Positions 36,783 through 45,954 are shown, counted from the stretch's first letter. The stretch: DNA of 64,000 nucleotides from Bradyrhizobium sp. AZCC 1693 (GCF_036924745.1 NZ_JAZHSD010000001.1:372001-436000); one strand, 5' to 3'. Numbers and translations are program-made. The notes: generated from the sequence alone by a model not told the origin.

Positions 36783-37832
36783 GTGCGCGAATCGCAAATT
36801 GCAGATATTGGCGGTGGATTATCGGAGTACCTTATCAAGGCTGGGAGATTCCGCATGCCCGCGGGTGCAGCCGATTTCATGTCGCTTCGATTTTCGACGC
36901 GAGAGCTTGCGGAGCGGATGCGCGCACCGATGTGGCGCGAGGAGTTTGGACGACGCATAGTCCACGTCGATATCGATCCTTCATCGGATGTTCCATTTCG
37001 TGCCGAAGCAACGCTGCAATCGCTTCAGGGTTTGCGCGTGCTCGCATGGAAGGGATCGGCCATGCGTTTCAAGCGTTCGCAAACGAACATTGTTGATGGT
37101 GATGACTCGATCGGCCTAATCGTCAGCTCTCCCGGCAGGAGTCAGCTATCGCAGCGTGGCCAGGAGATCGAGTTCCGCGCCGGCGATGCAATCGCGCTTC
37201 TGCATTCGGAACCAGCCACCGTCACCTATGTAGAAGGATTGCAATTTGGTCTGGCCGTGCCGCGCGACGCGCTTACGGCGCGCGTGACGAATGTCGAAGA
37301 CTTCGCCATGCGGCCGATTTCTCGCCGAACCGAAGCGCTCCGACTTCTGATGATTTATCTGAAGTCGGCATTGAAAGAGGGCGCTCTAGCCGCCCCTAAG
37401 CTACGTGATGCGATCGTGACTCATATTCACGATCTCGTGGCGCTCGCAATCAGTGAGCGCGCTCCCTTGGGCGAGAGCAGCGCGAGCGCGGTTATTGCTG
37501 CGCGCCACAGCGCCGCCGTCGACCACATCGCGGCACACTTTCAGGACCCGGAGCTCAGCCTGGAGGCTGCAGCCCATTGCCAGGGCATCTCTCCTCGTTA
37601 TCTGCAGCGCCTGATGGCGTCATCGGGAACGTCGTTCACCGGGCTCGTGAATGAGCTACGGCTGCAACGGGCATTCACGTTGCTAACCGTGCCTCATGGC
37701 AGCGTGCAGCGAATTTCCGACATCGCGCTCGAGGTCGGCTTTTCGGATATATCGCATTTCAACCGACTCTTCCGGGCCCGCTTCGGCGTTTCGCCACGTG
37801 ACGTGCGCAGCGCCGGAGGCTGTGCCACATGA
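36783..37832 (+). CDS. AraC family transcriptional regulator
   Basis: 349 residues from a GTG with CGGAG upstream; an ATG at 36855 gives a shorter form. The N-terminal ligand/cupin-type domain (about 40-200; QRGQEIEFRAGDAIALLHSE) resembles the AraC-binding-like domain. The C-terminal double helix-turn-helix (about 240-345) has LSLEAAAHCQGISPRYLQRLM and ISDIALEVGFSDISHFNRLFRARFGVSPRD, the AraC signature. Target genes cannot be told; it is isolated between gaps. Confidence 0.9.
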   Translation: MRESQIADIGGGLSEYLIKAGRFRMPAGAADFMSLRFSTRELAERMRAPMWREEFGRRIVHVDIDPSSDVPFRAEATLQSLQGLRVLAWKGSAMRFKRSQTNIVDGDDSIGLIVSSPGRSQLSQRGQEIEFRAGDAIALLHSEPATVTYVEGLQFGLAVPRDALTARVTNVEDFAMRPISRRTEALRLLMIYLKSALKEGALAAPKLRDAIVTHIHDLVALAISERAPLGESSASAVIAARHSAAVDHIAAHFQDPELSLEAAAHCQGISPRYLQRLMASSGTSFTGLVNELRLQRAFTLLTVPHGSVQRISDIALEVGFSDISHFNRLFRARFGVSPRDVRSAGGCAT

Positions 37833-38084
37833 CCTCTGCTTTGCACATTTTGCGGCACGTGCTCATACCGAAGAGTTGAAGCATTGGCGTTTGCACCGTC
37901 ACGTTTATCCCTCGGCCGACCTCCCTGGAATGGACCTAGCCTGCGATGGGAGCGGGTTGCCGGGAATGTCGGACGTTGGCACACAAAGCAAACGTGTTGA
38001 AGGCCAGCCCAGATGTCCGCTTCTGTGCGCAAATGCGGACATCGCCAAGTCCTTGGGCGTTTCGGGATTTATGAGTACACGCCC

Positions 38085-38714
38085 CTACGCGCTCCGGCCC
38101 GGCGGCAGCACGACGACGACCGCGCCCGGCTTCACCCGGTTCACGAGATCGATGACGTCTTCGTTGGTCATGCGGATGCAGCCGGACGAAATGGCCTGAC
38201 CGATATATTCCGGCTGGTTGGTGCCGTGGATGCGGTACAGGGTGTCCTTGTTGCCTTCGTAAAGGTAGAGCGCCCGCGCGCCGAGCGGATTGGCCGGACC
38301 TCCGGGAATGCGCTTCGGGTAGGGGCCGAGCCGAGCCTGGATCTCCGCCGTCGGGATCCAATCCGGCCATTCAGCCATGCGGCCAACCGTGGCGACGCCG
38401 GACCAGGCCAGCGCTTCTTCGCCCACGGTCACGCCGTAGCGGACCGCCTTGCCGCCCGGCAGGACGTAATAGAGAAATCGCGCGTTGGTATCGACCAGGA
38501 TCGTGCCCGGCTGCTCCTTGCGCGTGTAGTCGACAATATGCCGGCGATAAGTCTCCGGAATGCTCGCCTGCGCATAAGGCGGGTGGGCGAGCAATTCCCG
38601 GTCCCTTGGGGTCAAACTGGCATTCGACGACGGTGCAAGCGTTGCTTGCATGCAGCCGCCGAGAACGGAACCGAGCAACCCCACAAAAAGCAACGCGAAC
38701 CCGGACTTTGGCAT
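38085..38714 (-). CDS. L,D-transpeptidase (YkuD) lipoprotein
   Basis: 209 residues. Signal peptide with lipobox LGGC (Cys21), so an envelope lipoprotein. The YkuD domain (about 70-205) holds RIHGTNQPEYIGQAISSGCIRM with catalytic His163, Cys179 and Arg181. Such enzymes make 3-3 cross-links in peptidoglycan or attach outer-membrane proteins to it, which is common in Rhizobiales. Confidence 0.92.
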   Translation of the reverse strand: MPKSGFALLFVGLLGSVLGGCMQATLAPSSNASLTPRDRELLAHPPYAQASIPETYRRHIVDYTRKEQPGTILVDTNARFLYYVLPGGKAVRYGVTVGEEALAWSGVATVGRMAEWPDWIPTAEIQARLGPYPKRIPGGPANPLGARALYLYEGNKDTLYRIHGTNQPEYIGQAISSGCIRMTNEDVIDLVNRVKPGAVVVVLPPGRSA

Positions 38715-38833
38715 CGCCAGTCCCCCAAAGCGTTACATGTTGGTCCATTTGCTGCTCAAATAGTGCAAAAATCAAGGCGGCACGGAAGCGACCTCGCAAT
38801 ATCGAAGTCGTTCGGGTCTTGCCGGTGTGGCCC

Positions 38834-40240
38834 TTATTCGCGACTACCGATCGGCGCGCAAAACCAGAGTTTGAGCGTGAGACCCGGCGAGTTATCGAGC
38901 ATTTCGATCCGCGCGCCGTGAAGATGGGCGACGGCGGCGACCAGGCTGAGCCCCAGACCGTTCCCCGGGGAGTAGCGGCTGTGTTCGAGCCGGTAAAAGC
39001 GCTTGAAGACCTGCTCGTATTCGTGGGCGGGAATTCCGGGCCCGTCATCGGCGATCGAGATGACCGGCTTGCCATCGATGTTTTCGTTGGTGACCACGAC
39101 TTGCCCTCCGGCGCGGCCATGCTTGATCGCATTGTCCACGAGATTGGCGATGGCATCGAAGATCAGGTCGCGATCGCCGGTCACCAGCACCTCGCGATCG
39201 CCGACGACGGTGAGGCGGGTGCCTTCCTGTTCAGCCGCAGCATCGTACAGCTCGACAACCTCGCCGGCGATTTCCACCAGATTCACGGTGCGGAATGCCC
39301 CCCTTCGTGCCTGGGTCTCGATTTGCGCAATCCGCGTGAGCGACGAAAATATCCGCAAGACGGCATCGAGGTCTGCGATCGTGTCGCCGATCAGCGCCTT
39401 CGCGTCCTCGCCGATGCGATCGCCGTGATAGGCCTTCTCCAGCCGTCCGCGCATGCGCGTCAGCGGCGTGCGGAGGTCGTGCGCGACATTGTCGCTCACC
39501 TGCTTGACTTCTCCCATCAATGTTTCGATGCGGTCCAGCATCAGGTTGAGGTTCTCCGCAACGCGGTCCCATTCGTCATGGGTGCCGCGGAGCGGGATAC
39601 GCTGATCCAGGCCGCTCTGCATGATTGCCCGGCTGGCGGCGTTGATCGATTCAATCCGCCCCACGGTTCGGCGCGTCACGAGGATGCTCGCTACCCCCGC
39701 AATCACAAACAGCAATGCGGCGACCGAGATCATGGCCGTCTTGATCTGGTCAGCGAAGCTGTCGAGGTCGCTGATATCCCTTCCCACCAGCAGACGGTCG
39801 CCACTTGGAAATGTCTGGAGCATCGCCCGCAGCAGCGGCCGGTTTGCCGCGTTGGGCAACGCCTCGTTCGCGCGAAACTCTATCCATCCGTGGGCTGCGG
39901 TGGCTGTCGGTGGCCATTCCCTGAGATTGCCGGCCAGCACTGCCAATGAGGGGGCGGCCAACATATAGACATTGTCTGCAAATTTGCCGTCGGCGATGCG
40001 TTGTTGAATTTCCGCGATCAGCCCATCGCGCCCCGACCGTTCATATGCGCCCTGCAGGCTCGAATACTCCGTCATGATGCCGCGATCCGACCGGCTGCGC
40101 ACATAGGAGGAGGTGGACAGGTAGACATAGTAGAAAAGCGCCGACACGATCATGCCGAACGTCCCGATCGCGATCAGCGCCTGCTTGAAGGTCGATGACG
40201 TAAGCGTCTTAGCCAGGAGCACGGAGAGAGTACCCGACAC
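38834..40240 (-). CDS. Two-component sensor histidine kinase
   Basis: 468 residues. Two membrane helices (about 18-38 and 160-182) flank a periplasmic domain, then a HAMP domain (RRTVGRIESINAASRAIMQS), dimerisation domain with phospho-acceptor in SDNVAHDLRTPLTRMRGRL and an ATPase domain with NLVDNAIKHG, DDGPGIP and GNGLGLSLVAA. The start codon overlaps the end of the response-regulator gene by 32 bases, so they are translationally coupled. Signal unknown; the operon layout resembles QseBC/PmrAB-type envelope sensors. Confidence 0.92.
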   Translation of the reverse strand: MSGTLSVLLAKTLTSSTFKQALIAIGTFGMIVSALFYYVYLSTSSYVRSRSDRGIMTEYSSLQGAYERSGRDGLIAEIQQRIADGKFADNVYMLAAPSLAVLAGNLREWPPTATAAHGWIEFRANEALPNAANRPLLRAMLQTFPSGDRLLVGRDISDLDSFADQIKTAMISVAALLFVIAGVASILVTRRTVGRIESINAASRAIMQSGLDQRIPLRGTHDEWDRVAENLNLMLDRIETLMGEVKQVSDNVAHDLRTPLTRMRGRLEKAYHGDRIGEDAKALIGDTIADLDAVLRIFSSLTRIAQIETQARRGAFRTVNLVEIAGEVVELYDAAAEQEGTRLTVVGDREVLVTGDRDLIFDAIANLVDNAIKHGRAGGQVVVTNENIDGKPVISIADDGPGIPAHEYEQVFKRFYRLEHSRYSPGNGLGLSLVAAVAHLHGARIEMLDNSPGLTLKLWFCAPIGSRE

Positions 40241-40901
40241 CGCGAACCGTATGGATCAGCGGATAGGCCTGCTGGCCGTCGACCTTGCGACGCACGCGCC
40301 CGACATAGACGTCGATGATATTTGTGGAGGGATCGAAATGAAGGTCCCAGACGTGCTGCAGCAGCATTGCCCGGGATACGACGCGGCCTTCGTTGCGGAC
40401 CAGATACTCGAGAAGCTGGAACTCCCGGGGCAAAAGGAAAATGTCCTTGCCGCGCCGGCTGGCGGTCCGCGACACCAGGTCGAGCGCGAGATCGCCGACA
40501 CGCAAGATGGTTTCCTTGACAATGGTGTCGCTGCGCCGGCCAAGCGCCTCGACGCGGGCCAGGAGTTCGAGGAACGAAAAAGGCTTGACCAGATAGTCAT
40601 CGCCGCCGGCGCGCAAGCCGCGCACCCGATCGTCGACTTCTCCGAGTGCACTGACGATCAGGACGGGTGCGGCGACGCCGTCGTCGCGCAACTGACGCAT
40701 GACGGCGATGCCGTCGATGTCGGGCAGCATGCGGTCAATCGTGATGACGGCATAGTCGCCGGCGGCGCCGCGGCTCAGCGCGTCGTTGCCGTTGGTGGCC
40801 AGATCCACCGTGTATCCGCTGGTCGTGAGCGACTCCACGAGCTGACCGGCGGTTTCCGGATCATCCTCAACGACCAGAATGCGGCGGTGACTTCCCGTCA
40901 T
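40209..40901 (-). CDS. OmpR-type response regulator
   Basis: 230 residues. Receiver domain with acidic pair Asp13-Asp14, phospho-acceptor Asp56 in ITIDRMLPDIDG, and the Lys of YLVKPFSFLEL; C-terminal winged helix (about 130-228) with FQLLEYLVRNEGRVVSRAMLLQHVWDLHFD and VYVGRVRRKVD. First gene of the operon with the histidine kinase that follows. DNA target unknown. Confidence 0.94.
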   Translation of the reverse strand: MTGSHRRILVVEDDPETAGQLVESLTTSGYTVDLATNGNDALSRGAAGDYAVITIDRMLPDIDGIAVMRQLRDDGVAAPVLIVSALGEVDDRVRGLRAGGDDYLVKPFSFLELLARVEALGRRSDTIVKETILRVGDLALDLVSRTASRRGKDIFLLPREFQLLEYLVRNEGRVVSRAMLLQHVWDLHFDPSTNIIDVYVGRVRRKVDGQQAYPLIHTVRGVGYSLRAPG

Positions 40902-41170
40902 GGTCTTCCGTCTCCGAACGGCCGGCCCTGCACGCTGGAAACTCGCTTATGTAATCTGAAGGTCGCATGAACAAGGTGACGGCCGCCACCCGCCGAACCG
41001 GATCCCTTTTCCGGAAACATCCGCCAGTGGCGACCATCACCATGTCCGGATCCTTGCGCACGGACGGCACGGACGCGCTGGGACCCGGTACGACCGCCGA
41101 GGCGCTAGATGTCGCTTCGGCGACTCACCAGTTCAATAAGGCAGCGGCATTGCCTCAATCGCGATACGCT

Positions 41171-41623
41171 TCAGTAGTAGCCGTAGTCGCCACAGACGTT
41201 GACCCATCGCAGTCCGTATGGCGTCCACGTCCTGCGCCAGCAGCTGTCGTAGGCGGCGTAGGCGAAGGGCGCGCCAATGAACGCAAAGCGATGGTGGCGG
41301 TGATGGATAAAGTGGCCGTGGTGTCGGAACGCGAAGCTTGAAAACCGAGGCGAGAATCCAGCATGCGCAAAACGCGAGCCGACGAAATGGCTGCCGCCGC
41401 CGCTGAAACGCGGGCCTCCACTCATGCCGCCGACATGCATTCCTCCTCCCATGCCGCCGGCACGCATTCCGCCTCCCATTCCGCCGCCATGCATTCCACC
41501 TCCCATGCCGCCGCCGCCGTGCCCGCCCCCGCCACCACCGCCGCGAGCGAGCACCGGTGACGCCAGGGCAAGCGTCGCAGCCATCGCACCCGCGATGAGG
41601 CCATTAAGGATCTTGTTGTTCAT
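41171..41623 (-). CDS. Secreted Gly/Met/His-rich repeat protein
   Basis: 150 residues from MNNKILNGLIAGAMAATLALAS, a clear signal peptide; GGAGG just upstream of the ATG sets the start. The mature protein opens with a Gly-rich tract, then several units of GGGMHGGGMG type encoded by tandem ~30-base repeats (41430-41530). A His-rich stretch (RHHGHFIHHRHHRF) and an aromatic C-terminus CWRRTWTPYGLRWVNVCGDYGYY-like follow. Metal binding by Met/His is possible but unproven. Similar tails occur in many bradyrhizobial secreted proteins. Confidence 0.75.
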   Translation of the reverse strand: MNNKILNGLIAGAMAATLALASPVLARGGGGGGGHGGGGMGGGMHGGGMGGGMRAGGMGGGMHVGGMSGGPRFSGGGSHFVGSRFAHAGFSPRFSSFAFRHHGHFIHHRHHRFAFIGAPFAYAAYDSCWRRTWTPYGLRWVNVCGDYGYY

Positions 41624-42085
41624 CCCAATTCCTCCGTGGTTGAATTGCAGCGACGAATACCGTCGCAAGAAGAAGACGGCCAGGAGAGCCAAATGATCCA
41701 TGATTTCAAATGAAAACGGCGACAGTTTCTGACACGAAAGTTAGTTTCGCCGCTTCGCTGTACGAAGCATTCCGCACATCGCCAGCCGAACCGGCAATGT
41801 CCGTAAGGTGTCAATATTGGAAATACCAGACGCGACGTTGCGGCGTAGGCAGAAGCAGCGGAACTATTCTGGCGTCCAATCCGACAGAACGAGGAACGTG
41901 ACGTATGGATGCGAGCGCACGGGATGTGAGGCAAAGGCGTTGCAGCGTTCGTTGCCGGACGAGGCGCTAAGTATCGTCGCGCGGGCTTTGGCAGAGAGTT
42001 CGACGAGCCAATTGCTATGCCGAACGGGCGCGATGCCCCATAACTTAGGCAGCGCCGCCAATGCGTTTTCTAGTTGCGCCGGCCG
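41624..42085. other. Gap with no supportable gene
   Basis: 462 bases. Several short frames exist but none has a ribosome site, family match or consistent codon use. Confidence 0.4.
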
Positions 42086-42256
42086 TTAGCCACCGGACCG
42101 ATGCAAAAACGGATCAACGGACTCAGCTAACAGGGTGGCCAATTGGGTGGCAACAGGCGTGGACTGCTTTTCGGGCGGCAGCCAGCCGACAGAACGGACC
42201 GCCAGTCCAGCACCAGCGGCAACTATCGCAATTGCAGCGAGATGTTTGATCCTCAT
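42086..42256 (-). CDS. Small secreted or membrane-anchored protein
   Basis: 56 residues starting MRIKHLAAIAIVAAGAGLAV, a signal peptide or membrane anchor, then about 36 polar residues ending DPFLHRSGG. AAGGAA precedes the ATG. A longer frame from 42322 adds a stretch with no start signal. No family recognised. Confidence 0.5.
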   Translation of the reverse strand: MRIKHLAAIAIVAAGAGLAVRSVGWLPPEKQSTPVATQLATLLAESVDPFLHRSGG

Positions 42257-42617
42257 GGCGATGGTTCCTTCATCGGCCCCACAGACTAACCGGCCACTCT
42301 CTGAAATGGTTCCAGAGCGCATCTGATCTTGTCTGCAATCGCGGCCGTCACGCTACTCACTGCAGCAAGCACTATGCCGCGGTCGTACTCACCATCGACC
42401 GAGCGTCATACTGCCGGTGCGATCATAGGTCATTGCAAGAATTTCCATAGCCTGGCCGGGACAAAAGCTACCGAACTTGGGGCCAATGACCCGATATTCT
42501 GCGCGGCAAGTTCCTCAATGCGTCGGCTTGGCGCTCCGATTGCTTCCCCCCCTTCCGTCCTAACGGCGTCACGATCAGAAGTCAGGGAACGAAAGCTGCG
42601 GTGCGGCGCAATCCGAA

Positions 42618-42764
42618 TTGATCGGCAAAGCCGTCGTGCTTACCGACGGAAAGGCAGGCACGGTCGAGAACGTTTGGCTGGATGAATTGCACGGGCTTCG
42701 GATTTCCATCGAAGGTCATGAAGGAAGATGGCCGGTCTCAACGATCAAGCTTGCGGAGTCCTAG
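42618..42764 (+). CDS. Fragmentary PRC-barrel-like ORF
   Basis: A 48-codon frame from a TTG reads LIGKAVVLTDGKAGTVENVW..GLRISIEGHEGRWPVSTIKL. This looks like the core of a PRC-barrel or similar small beta domain. The frame is open upstream to 42564 but has no ATG, so it may be a 5'-truncated remnant, or a small gene with a TTG start. Function unknown. Confidence 0.35.
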   Translation: MIGKAVVLTDGKAGTVENVWLDELHGLRISIEGHEGRWPVSTIKLAES

Positions 42765-42784
42765 ACCTCGCATCGGCTGCGGGC

Positions 42785-42875
42785 CGGCCCCAGCTCAGCC
42801 CTTACCCCCCCTGCTGGGCCGCTTCTCTCCGGCCCGCGAAATGAAAAAGGCCGCCAACTGAGGCGGCCTCACTGC
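42785..42875 (-). repeat. Terminator-linked repeat, copy 2
   Basis: The reverse complement matches 34364-34450. It covers the terminator and 3' end of the 73-residue gene at 42869-43090 and about 60 bases beyond. Confidence 0.7.
42844..42868 (-). terminator. Rho-independent terminator adjoining a stop codon
   Basis: On the minus strand the TGA of the 73-residue gene is followed at once by GGCCGCC-TCAGTT-GGCGGCC-TTTTT: a perfect 7-bp stem, 6-base loop and U-run. Confidence 0.9.
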
Positions 42876-43090
42876 ACTCCAAGCTCCTTGATCGCCAGAG
42901 CCGAAATATCCGCAGGATCACGCACGCCAGTTTGCCCGATCTCGATTATCTTCTTAGCGACCATCTCGGCTATCGGATCGTTCCGGTCAACGAGGCCGAT
43001 AGTCCGCAAAGCTTGCTCGTAGGCCGTCGTCAAGCGGCTGATTTCCTCAGGCCCCATCGGCATGTTTTGCAGTAGACGACAAATGGGCAT
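42869..43090 (-). CDS. Conserved 73-residue protein of bradyrhizobia
   Basis: Helical protein with ISRLTTAYEQALRTIGLVDRNDP and AKKIIEIGQTGVRDPADISALAIKELG. I recognise this as a multi-copy hypothetical family of bradyrhizobia; its terminator echoes elsewhere in the window fit that. An internal Met at residue 10 or 12 may be the true start. No function known. Confidence 0.75.
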   Translation of the reverse strand: MPICRLLQNMPMGPEEISRLTTAYEQALRTIGLVDRNDPIAEMVAKKIIEIGQTGVRDPADISALAIKELGVQ

Positions 43091-43238
43091 GGCTCAGTCC
43101 ACCAGGTACGCAAGCAAAATCATACCACGGGGGAATTTGGGAGGGGCGGGAATAAGAGGTAGCTCGCGCGCCCCCGGGGGCACGTTGAGAACAAATCAGG
43201 ACCAGACCAAAACCGGCCACTGCGAAATTCAACCTGGG

Positions 43239-44318
43239 TCAGTAGGGTTCAAACAGGCCAGTACCGGCGGAACTATAGGGGTGACCACTGATCAATTCCC
43301 GGTGTGCCGCTTCCCAATCTTTTGCAGCCTTCACCGACTCCTCGAAAGCTGCGCCGCTTTCGAGCAGCGCACGTTTGAGCGCGGGCTCGAGCGGCTGTTC
43401 GGCGCCAGTATCGTCGAGGGGCATCCTGTCCTCACGCACGGCCTTCATTAACCGGGCAATCTCGCCTGCCGCGTGGGCCGGTGTGTGCATCAGCACCAGC
43501 CGGCGCATCGGCATGGGGTTGTTCGGCACGTGACAGTTATCGCATTGCGCGTCGCGCATCCGCAGCGCAAGTGTTCTGTAGGTGAGCTCGAGCTTTGGCA
43601 GATAAGGATTGTCTCGCAGGAACAAGCCGTCGAAGAGCGTCACGCGCGGCTGGATGTGTCCCTCCTTGTCCATCCACATCCATTTGCCGTCGAACCTGGG
43701 CCATACCGGTTGCGTGGAGACAACAGGGCTGTCGCTGCCCCGCTCGGTAAATTGCCCGATGATGATCTTTGCGGTCTTTGGATTGACCCAGAGCAGAACC
43801 GAATTGGCGGCCTGGTAAACACTCCACTTCGCCTCGTCGTGCCAGAACGGGTACGGAAACTGCCCGGGCGGCAACAGGTTGCGGAATCCCGCGCGCAGAC
43901 GGATCAGGTACAATCGCTCGCGCTCGACGTATTCGGTGCTGTACTCGCCGCTGTACATAAACAGCGAGAGGTAGAGGCCGGCGATCACGTCGGGCGCAAA
44001 CTGCGTGAGATTGGTGTTATCGAGCGCTGCCCCGGCGTCCTGATTCCGGCGCCCCCACAGCAGCCTCGGTGCGAGGCTGCGCCGCAACGCGGAGTCGCCG
44101 AACAGGCTGCGCCGGCATCGGTCGAAGGCTGCCTGGTCAGAGGGTGAAGCAGGCGGACAGACATGCTGCAACTCGAGTGCGACCTCGGAGGCCATCCGCC
44201 CGATCTGGTCGGTAAGGTCGGGCAGATCGTCGTCGATGTCAGCGGCATCAGCGGCAAGGAGGGCGGCGAGCAGCAGCGCGCCGCCGGTTACCAGCCGCCT
44301 TGAGATGGCGCCGAACAT
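43239..44318 (-). CDS. Secreted mono-haem protein of unknown family
   Basis: 359 residues from MFGAISRRLVTGGALLLAALLAADA, a signal peptide; the frame extends upstream into the haloperoxidase-like gene but that part is its shadow. One c-type haem motif CDNCH sits in the C-terminal third, with PMPMRR after it providing candidate axial Met residues. The rest (SEYSTEYV-type segment YSGEYSTEYVERERLYLIRL, FPYPFWHDEAKW, FDGKWMWMDKEGH) matches no cytochrome domain I know. The stop of the haloperoxidase-like gene is 4 bases upstream, so both come from one transcript. Confidence 0.65.
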   Translation of the reverse strand: MFGAISRRLVTGGALLLAALLAADAADIDDDLPDLTDQIGRMASEVALELQHVCPPASPSDQAAFDRCRRSLFGDSALRRSLAPRLLWGRRNQDAGAALDNTNLTQFAPDVIAGLYLSLFMYSGEYSTEYVERERLYLIRLRAGFRNLLPPGQFPYPFWHDEAKWSVYQAANSVLLWVNPKTAKIIIGQFTERGSDSPVVSTQPVWPRFDGKWMWMDKEGHIQPRVTLFDGLFLRDNPYLPKLELTYRTLALRMRDAQCDNCHVPNNPMPMRRLVLMHTPAHAAGEIARLMKAVREDRMPLDDTGAEQPLEPALKRALLESGAAFEESVKAAKDWEAAHRELISGHPYSSAGTGLFEPY

Positions 44319-44322
44319 GGGC

Positions 44323-45543
44323 CTACCGCGTCGGCTTGATGTAATTTGCCACGAGATGGTCGGCGATCTTGCGACCCATCGCTTCTCCGACCTCCAGCGA
44401 ATTGCGGAAATGAATGCCGCCCCAGATGCGCACCTCTTTGTGCTCCTGGGCCATCTGCGCAAAGCTGGTGAATTGGCGTGAAAGGCGCGCGTCGGAAGTA
44501 TCGCTCGCGGTGAAGCTTTCCGTCCCGTTGCCGAAAACAGCTTCCAGAACGCCTCGCGCCGCACCCGCGTTGATCGCCGCCTGCGCCGGGTATTCCGGAT
44601 GCATCGGCGTGGTGTTCAGAGGCTGCCAGCCTGCGTCGCGTTCAGTCGCATCGTTGCCGTCCTGGTCGCCGTTGCGGATCGCGGTGATCGGCCGCCAAAA
44701 ATTGTATTGGAATTTGGCGTCCCAATCGACAATGAAGCAATTGGCGAGCGCCATGGACATCAGTGCGAACGCTCGCGCACTTTCTGCCACAGGGAGGCTG
44801 CGCCGGGCGGAAGCCTGCCTGGCCGCCTGGAACCACGCGGGCCCAAGGTTGGCCTGCGTCCAGAAGCGCACGGCGTCGGACTGCGCTTCGGTCCGCTTCA
44901 TGCTTTTTACGCCGCCCATTTCCCTGGTTTCGTTGTAATCGCGCGCGTAAAGCGCACCGTTGAGGGCCGGGGGCGGAGCCGGGCGGAACTGACTCGCGCT
45001 GTCCATGCCCCACGGCTTGGCCGTCGCATATTGAGGGAACAGCGGCGGCGTGGTCGGGACCCATACGCCAGGCGTGGTGAGCGGGCGGTATGTGTCGGGC
45101 ATGTTTGTCGCGTCGCTCTGACGTTCGGTGAAAATGGCGCCCGCAACCTTTTCGCCCAAATCAATACCCGCAGCCCGTGCGGAGTTGTCCGGAATGGTTT
45201 GCATCGTCTCCGCGAAGGCCGCATCGATCCGCGCCTTCTGGCCAGGATACTGGCGCATGAGAATTTCGCGGGCAGCCGCCGCTGCCGCGCCCTCGGCCGA
45301 GGCGTTCGGGTCACTTGGAAGCTCTGGCATGTAACGCGAATATCGGTTCTGCACCGAGTTGACTGCGTCAGACATAGAGACGTTCACCAGGGCCATGCTG
45401 CGCGTCCAGGGATTACCGGCCACGTTGACCGCCTTCATCACGCCCATGGCGGTGTTGTTCCAGTCGGTGATGACGTCCGCGCGGACCAGTGTATTTGCTG
45501 AAATCAGGGACAGGCCGACGATTGCAACTTTCAGCACGTTCAT
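44323..45543 (-). CDS. Vanadium-haloperoxidase/PAP2-like secreted protein
   Basis: 406 residues with a signal peptide (VAIVGLSLISANTLVRA). Family landmarks: KFQYNFWRPITAIR (Lys277, Arg284), HPEYPAQAAINAG (315-327) and RIWGGIHFRNSLEVG (Arg372, His378). Haloperoxidases and PAP2 phosphatases carry Ser-Gly-His or Ala-His-Cys right after HPEYP; here the residues are Ala-Gln-Ala, so the acid-base His of that loop is gone. The C-terminal His that binds vanadate remains. Activity may be lost or changed. ATG with GGAGG upstream. Co-transcribed with the mono-haem gene. Confidence 0.82.
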   Translation of the reverse strand: MNVLKVAIVGLSLISANTLVRADVITDWNNTAMGVMKAVNVAGNPWTRSMALVNVSMSDAVNSVQNRYSRYMPELPSDPNASAEGAAAAAAREILMRQYPGQKARIDAAFAETMQTIPDNSARAAGIDLGEKVAGAIFTERQSDATNMPDTYRPLTTPGVWVPTTPPLFPQYATAKPWGMDSASQFRPAPPPALNGALYARDYNETREMGGVKSMKRTEAQSDAVRFWTQANLGPAWFQAARQASARRSLPVAESARAFALMSMALANCFIVDWDAKFQYNFWRPITAIRNGDQDGNDATERDAGWQPLNTTPMHPEYPAQAAINAGAARGVLEAVFGNGTESFTASDTSDARLSRQFTSFAQMAQEHKEVRIWGGIHFRNSLEVGEAMGRKIADHLVANYIKPTR

Positions 45544-45708
45544 CGTTGCCTCCTTCGAAAAGTTGGATTTTCGAATGACTGCCAGTGGATGTACCTCCGT
45601 CATCATCTTGTCGTGCGTGCAGCCGCATCCGCGCCCGTCACGCGAAAGCGTCGCCCAACGACCAAGGGTCCATTACAATTTCGCCAAGTGGTCCGATCGC
45701 GGCGGTAC

Positions 45709-45954
45709 TTAGCGAAGGTCGAGCCTGTGCTCGGCCGTGTCCGCTGTCGAAGCTGATATCGCGGACCAGCGGTCGTCAAAACTCGCAGCCGGGAGCTTGT
45801 TTGCGTCAACCGTGACGCCTTTCAATATAGTCGTGCTGGCGGAGACGGCGATGCCGTCTGTCGAATGCGAGTGCGATCTCATGTTAGCGGCGGTTGCGGC
45901 AACAGCGAGCAGAGCGACCGCCACGAACCCAGTAATCGTTCGATGCCTCGTCAT
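45709..45954 (-). CDS. Small secreted protein
   Basis: 81 residues starting MTRHRTITGFVAVALLAVAATAA, a signal peptide, then a polar mature part (HSHSTDGIAVSAS..VDANKLPAASFDDRWSAI). AGGAGG lies just before the ATG. No family recognised; upstream neighbour of the haloperoxidase-like gene's promoter on the opposite side. Confidence 0.6.
   Translation of the reverse strand: MTRHRTITGFVAVALLAVAATAANMRSHSHSTDGIAVSASTTILKGVTVDANKLPAASFDDRWSAISASTADTAEHRLDLR

Noticed and set aside
41430..41530. Possible CRISPR-like tandem repeats
   Set aside because: Units are contiguous and in frame inside a coding sequence, without spacers of uniform length; no cas genes in the window.
41424..41696. Pro-rich plus-strand frame opposite the Gly-rich secreted protein
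   Set aside because: Pro codons are the reverse complement of the Gly repeats; the minus-strand gene has a signal peptide and a GGAGG site.
42329..42685. 118-codon frame beginning with a signal-like LSAIAAVTLL segment
   Set aside because: TTG start without ribosome site, Arg-rich nonsense in the second half and overlap with the more protein-like PRC-type frame.
44319..44564. N-terminal extension of the mono-haem protein
   Set aside because: The 82 upstream codons lie inside the haloperoxidase-like gene in a shadow frame; a clean signal peptide starts at 44318.
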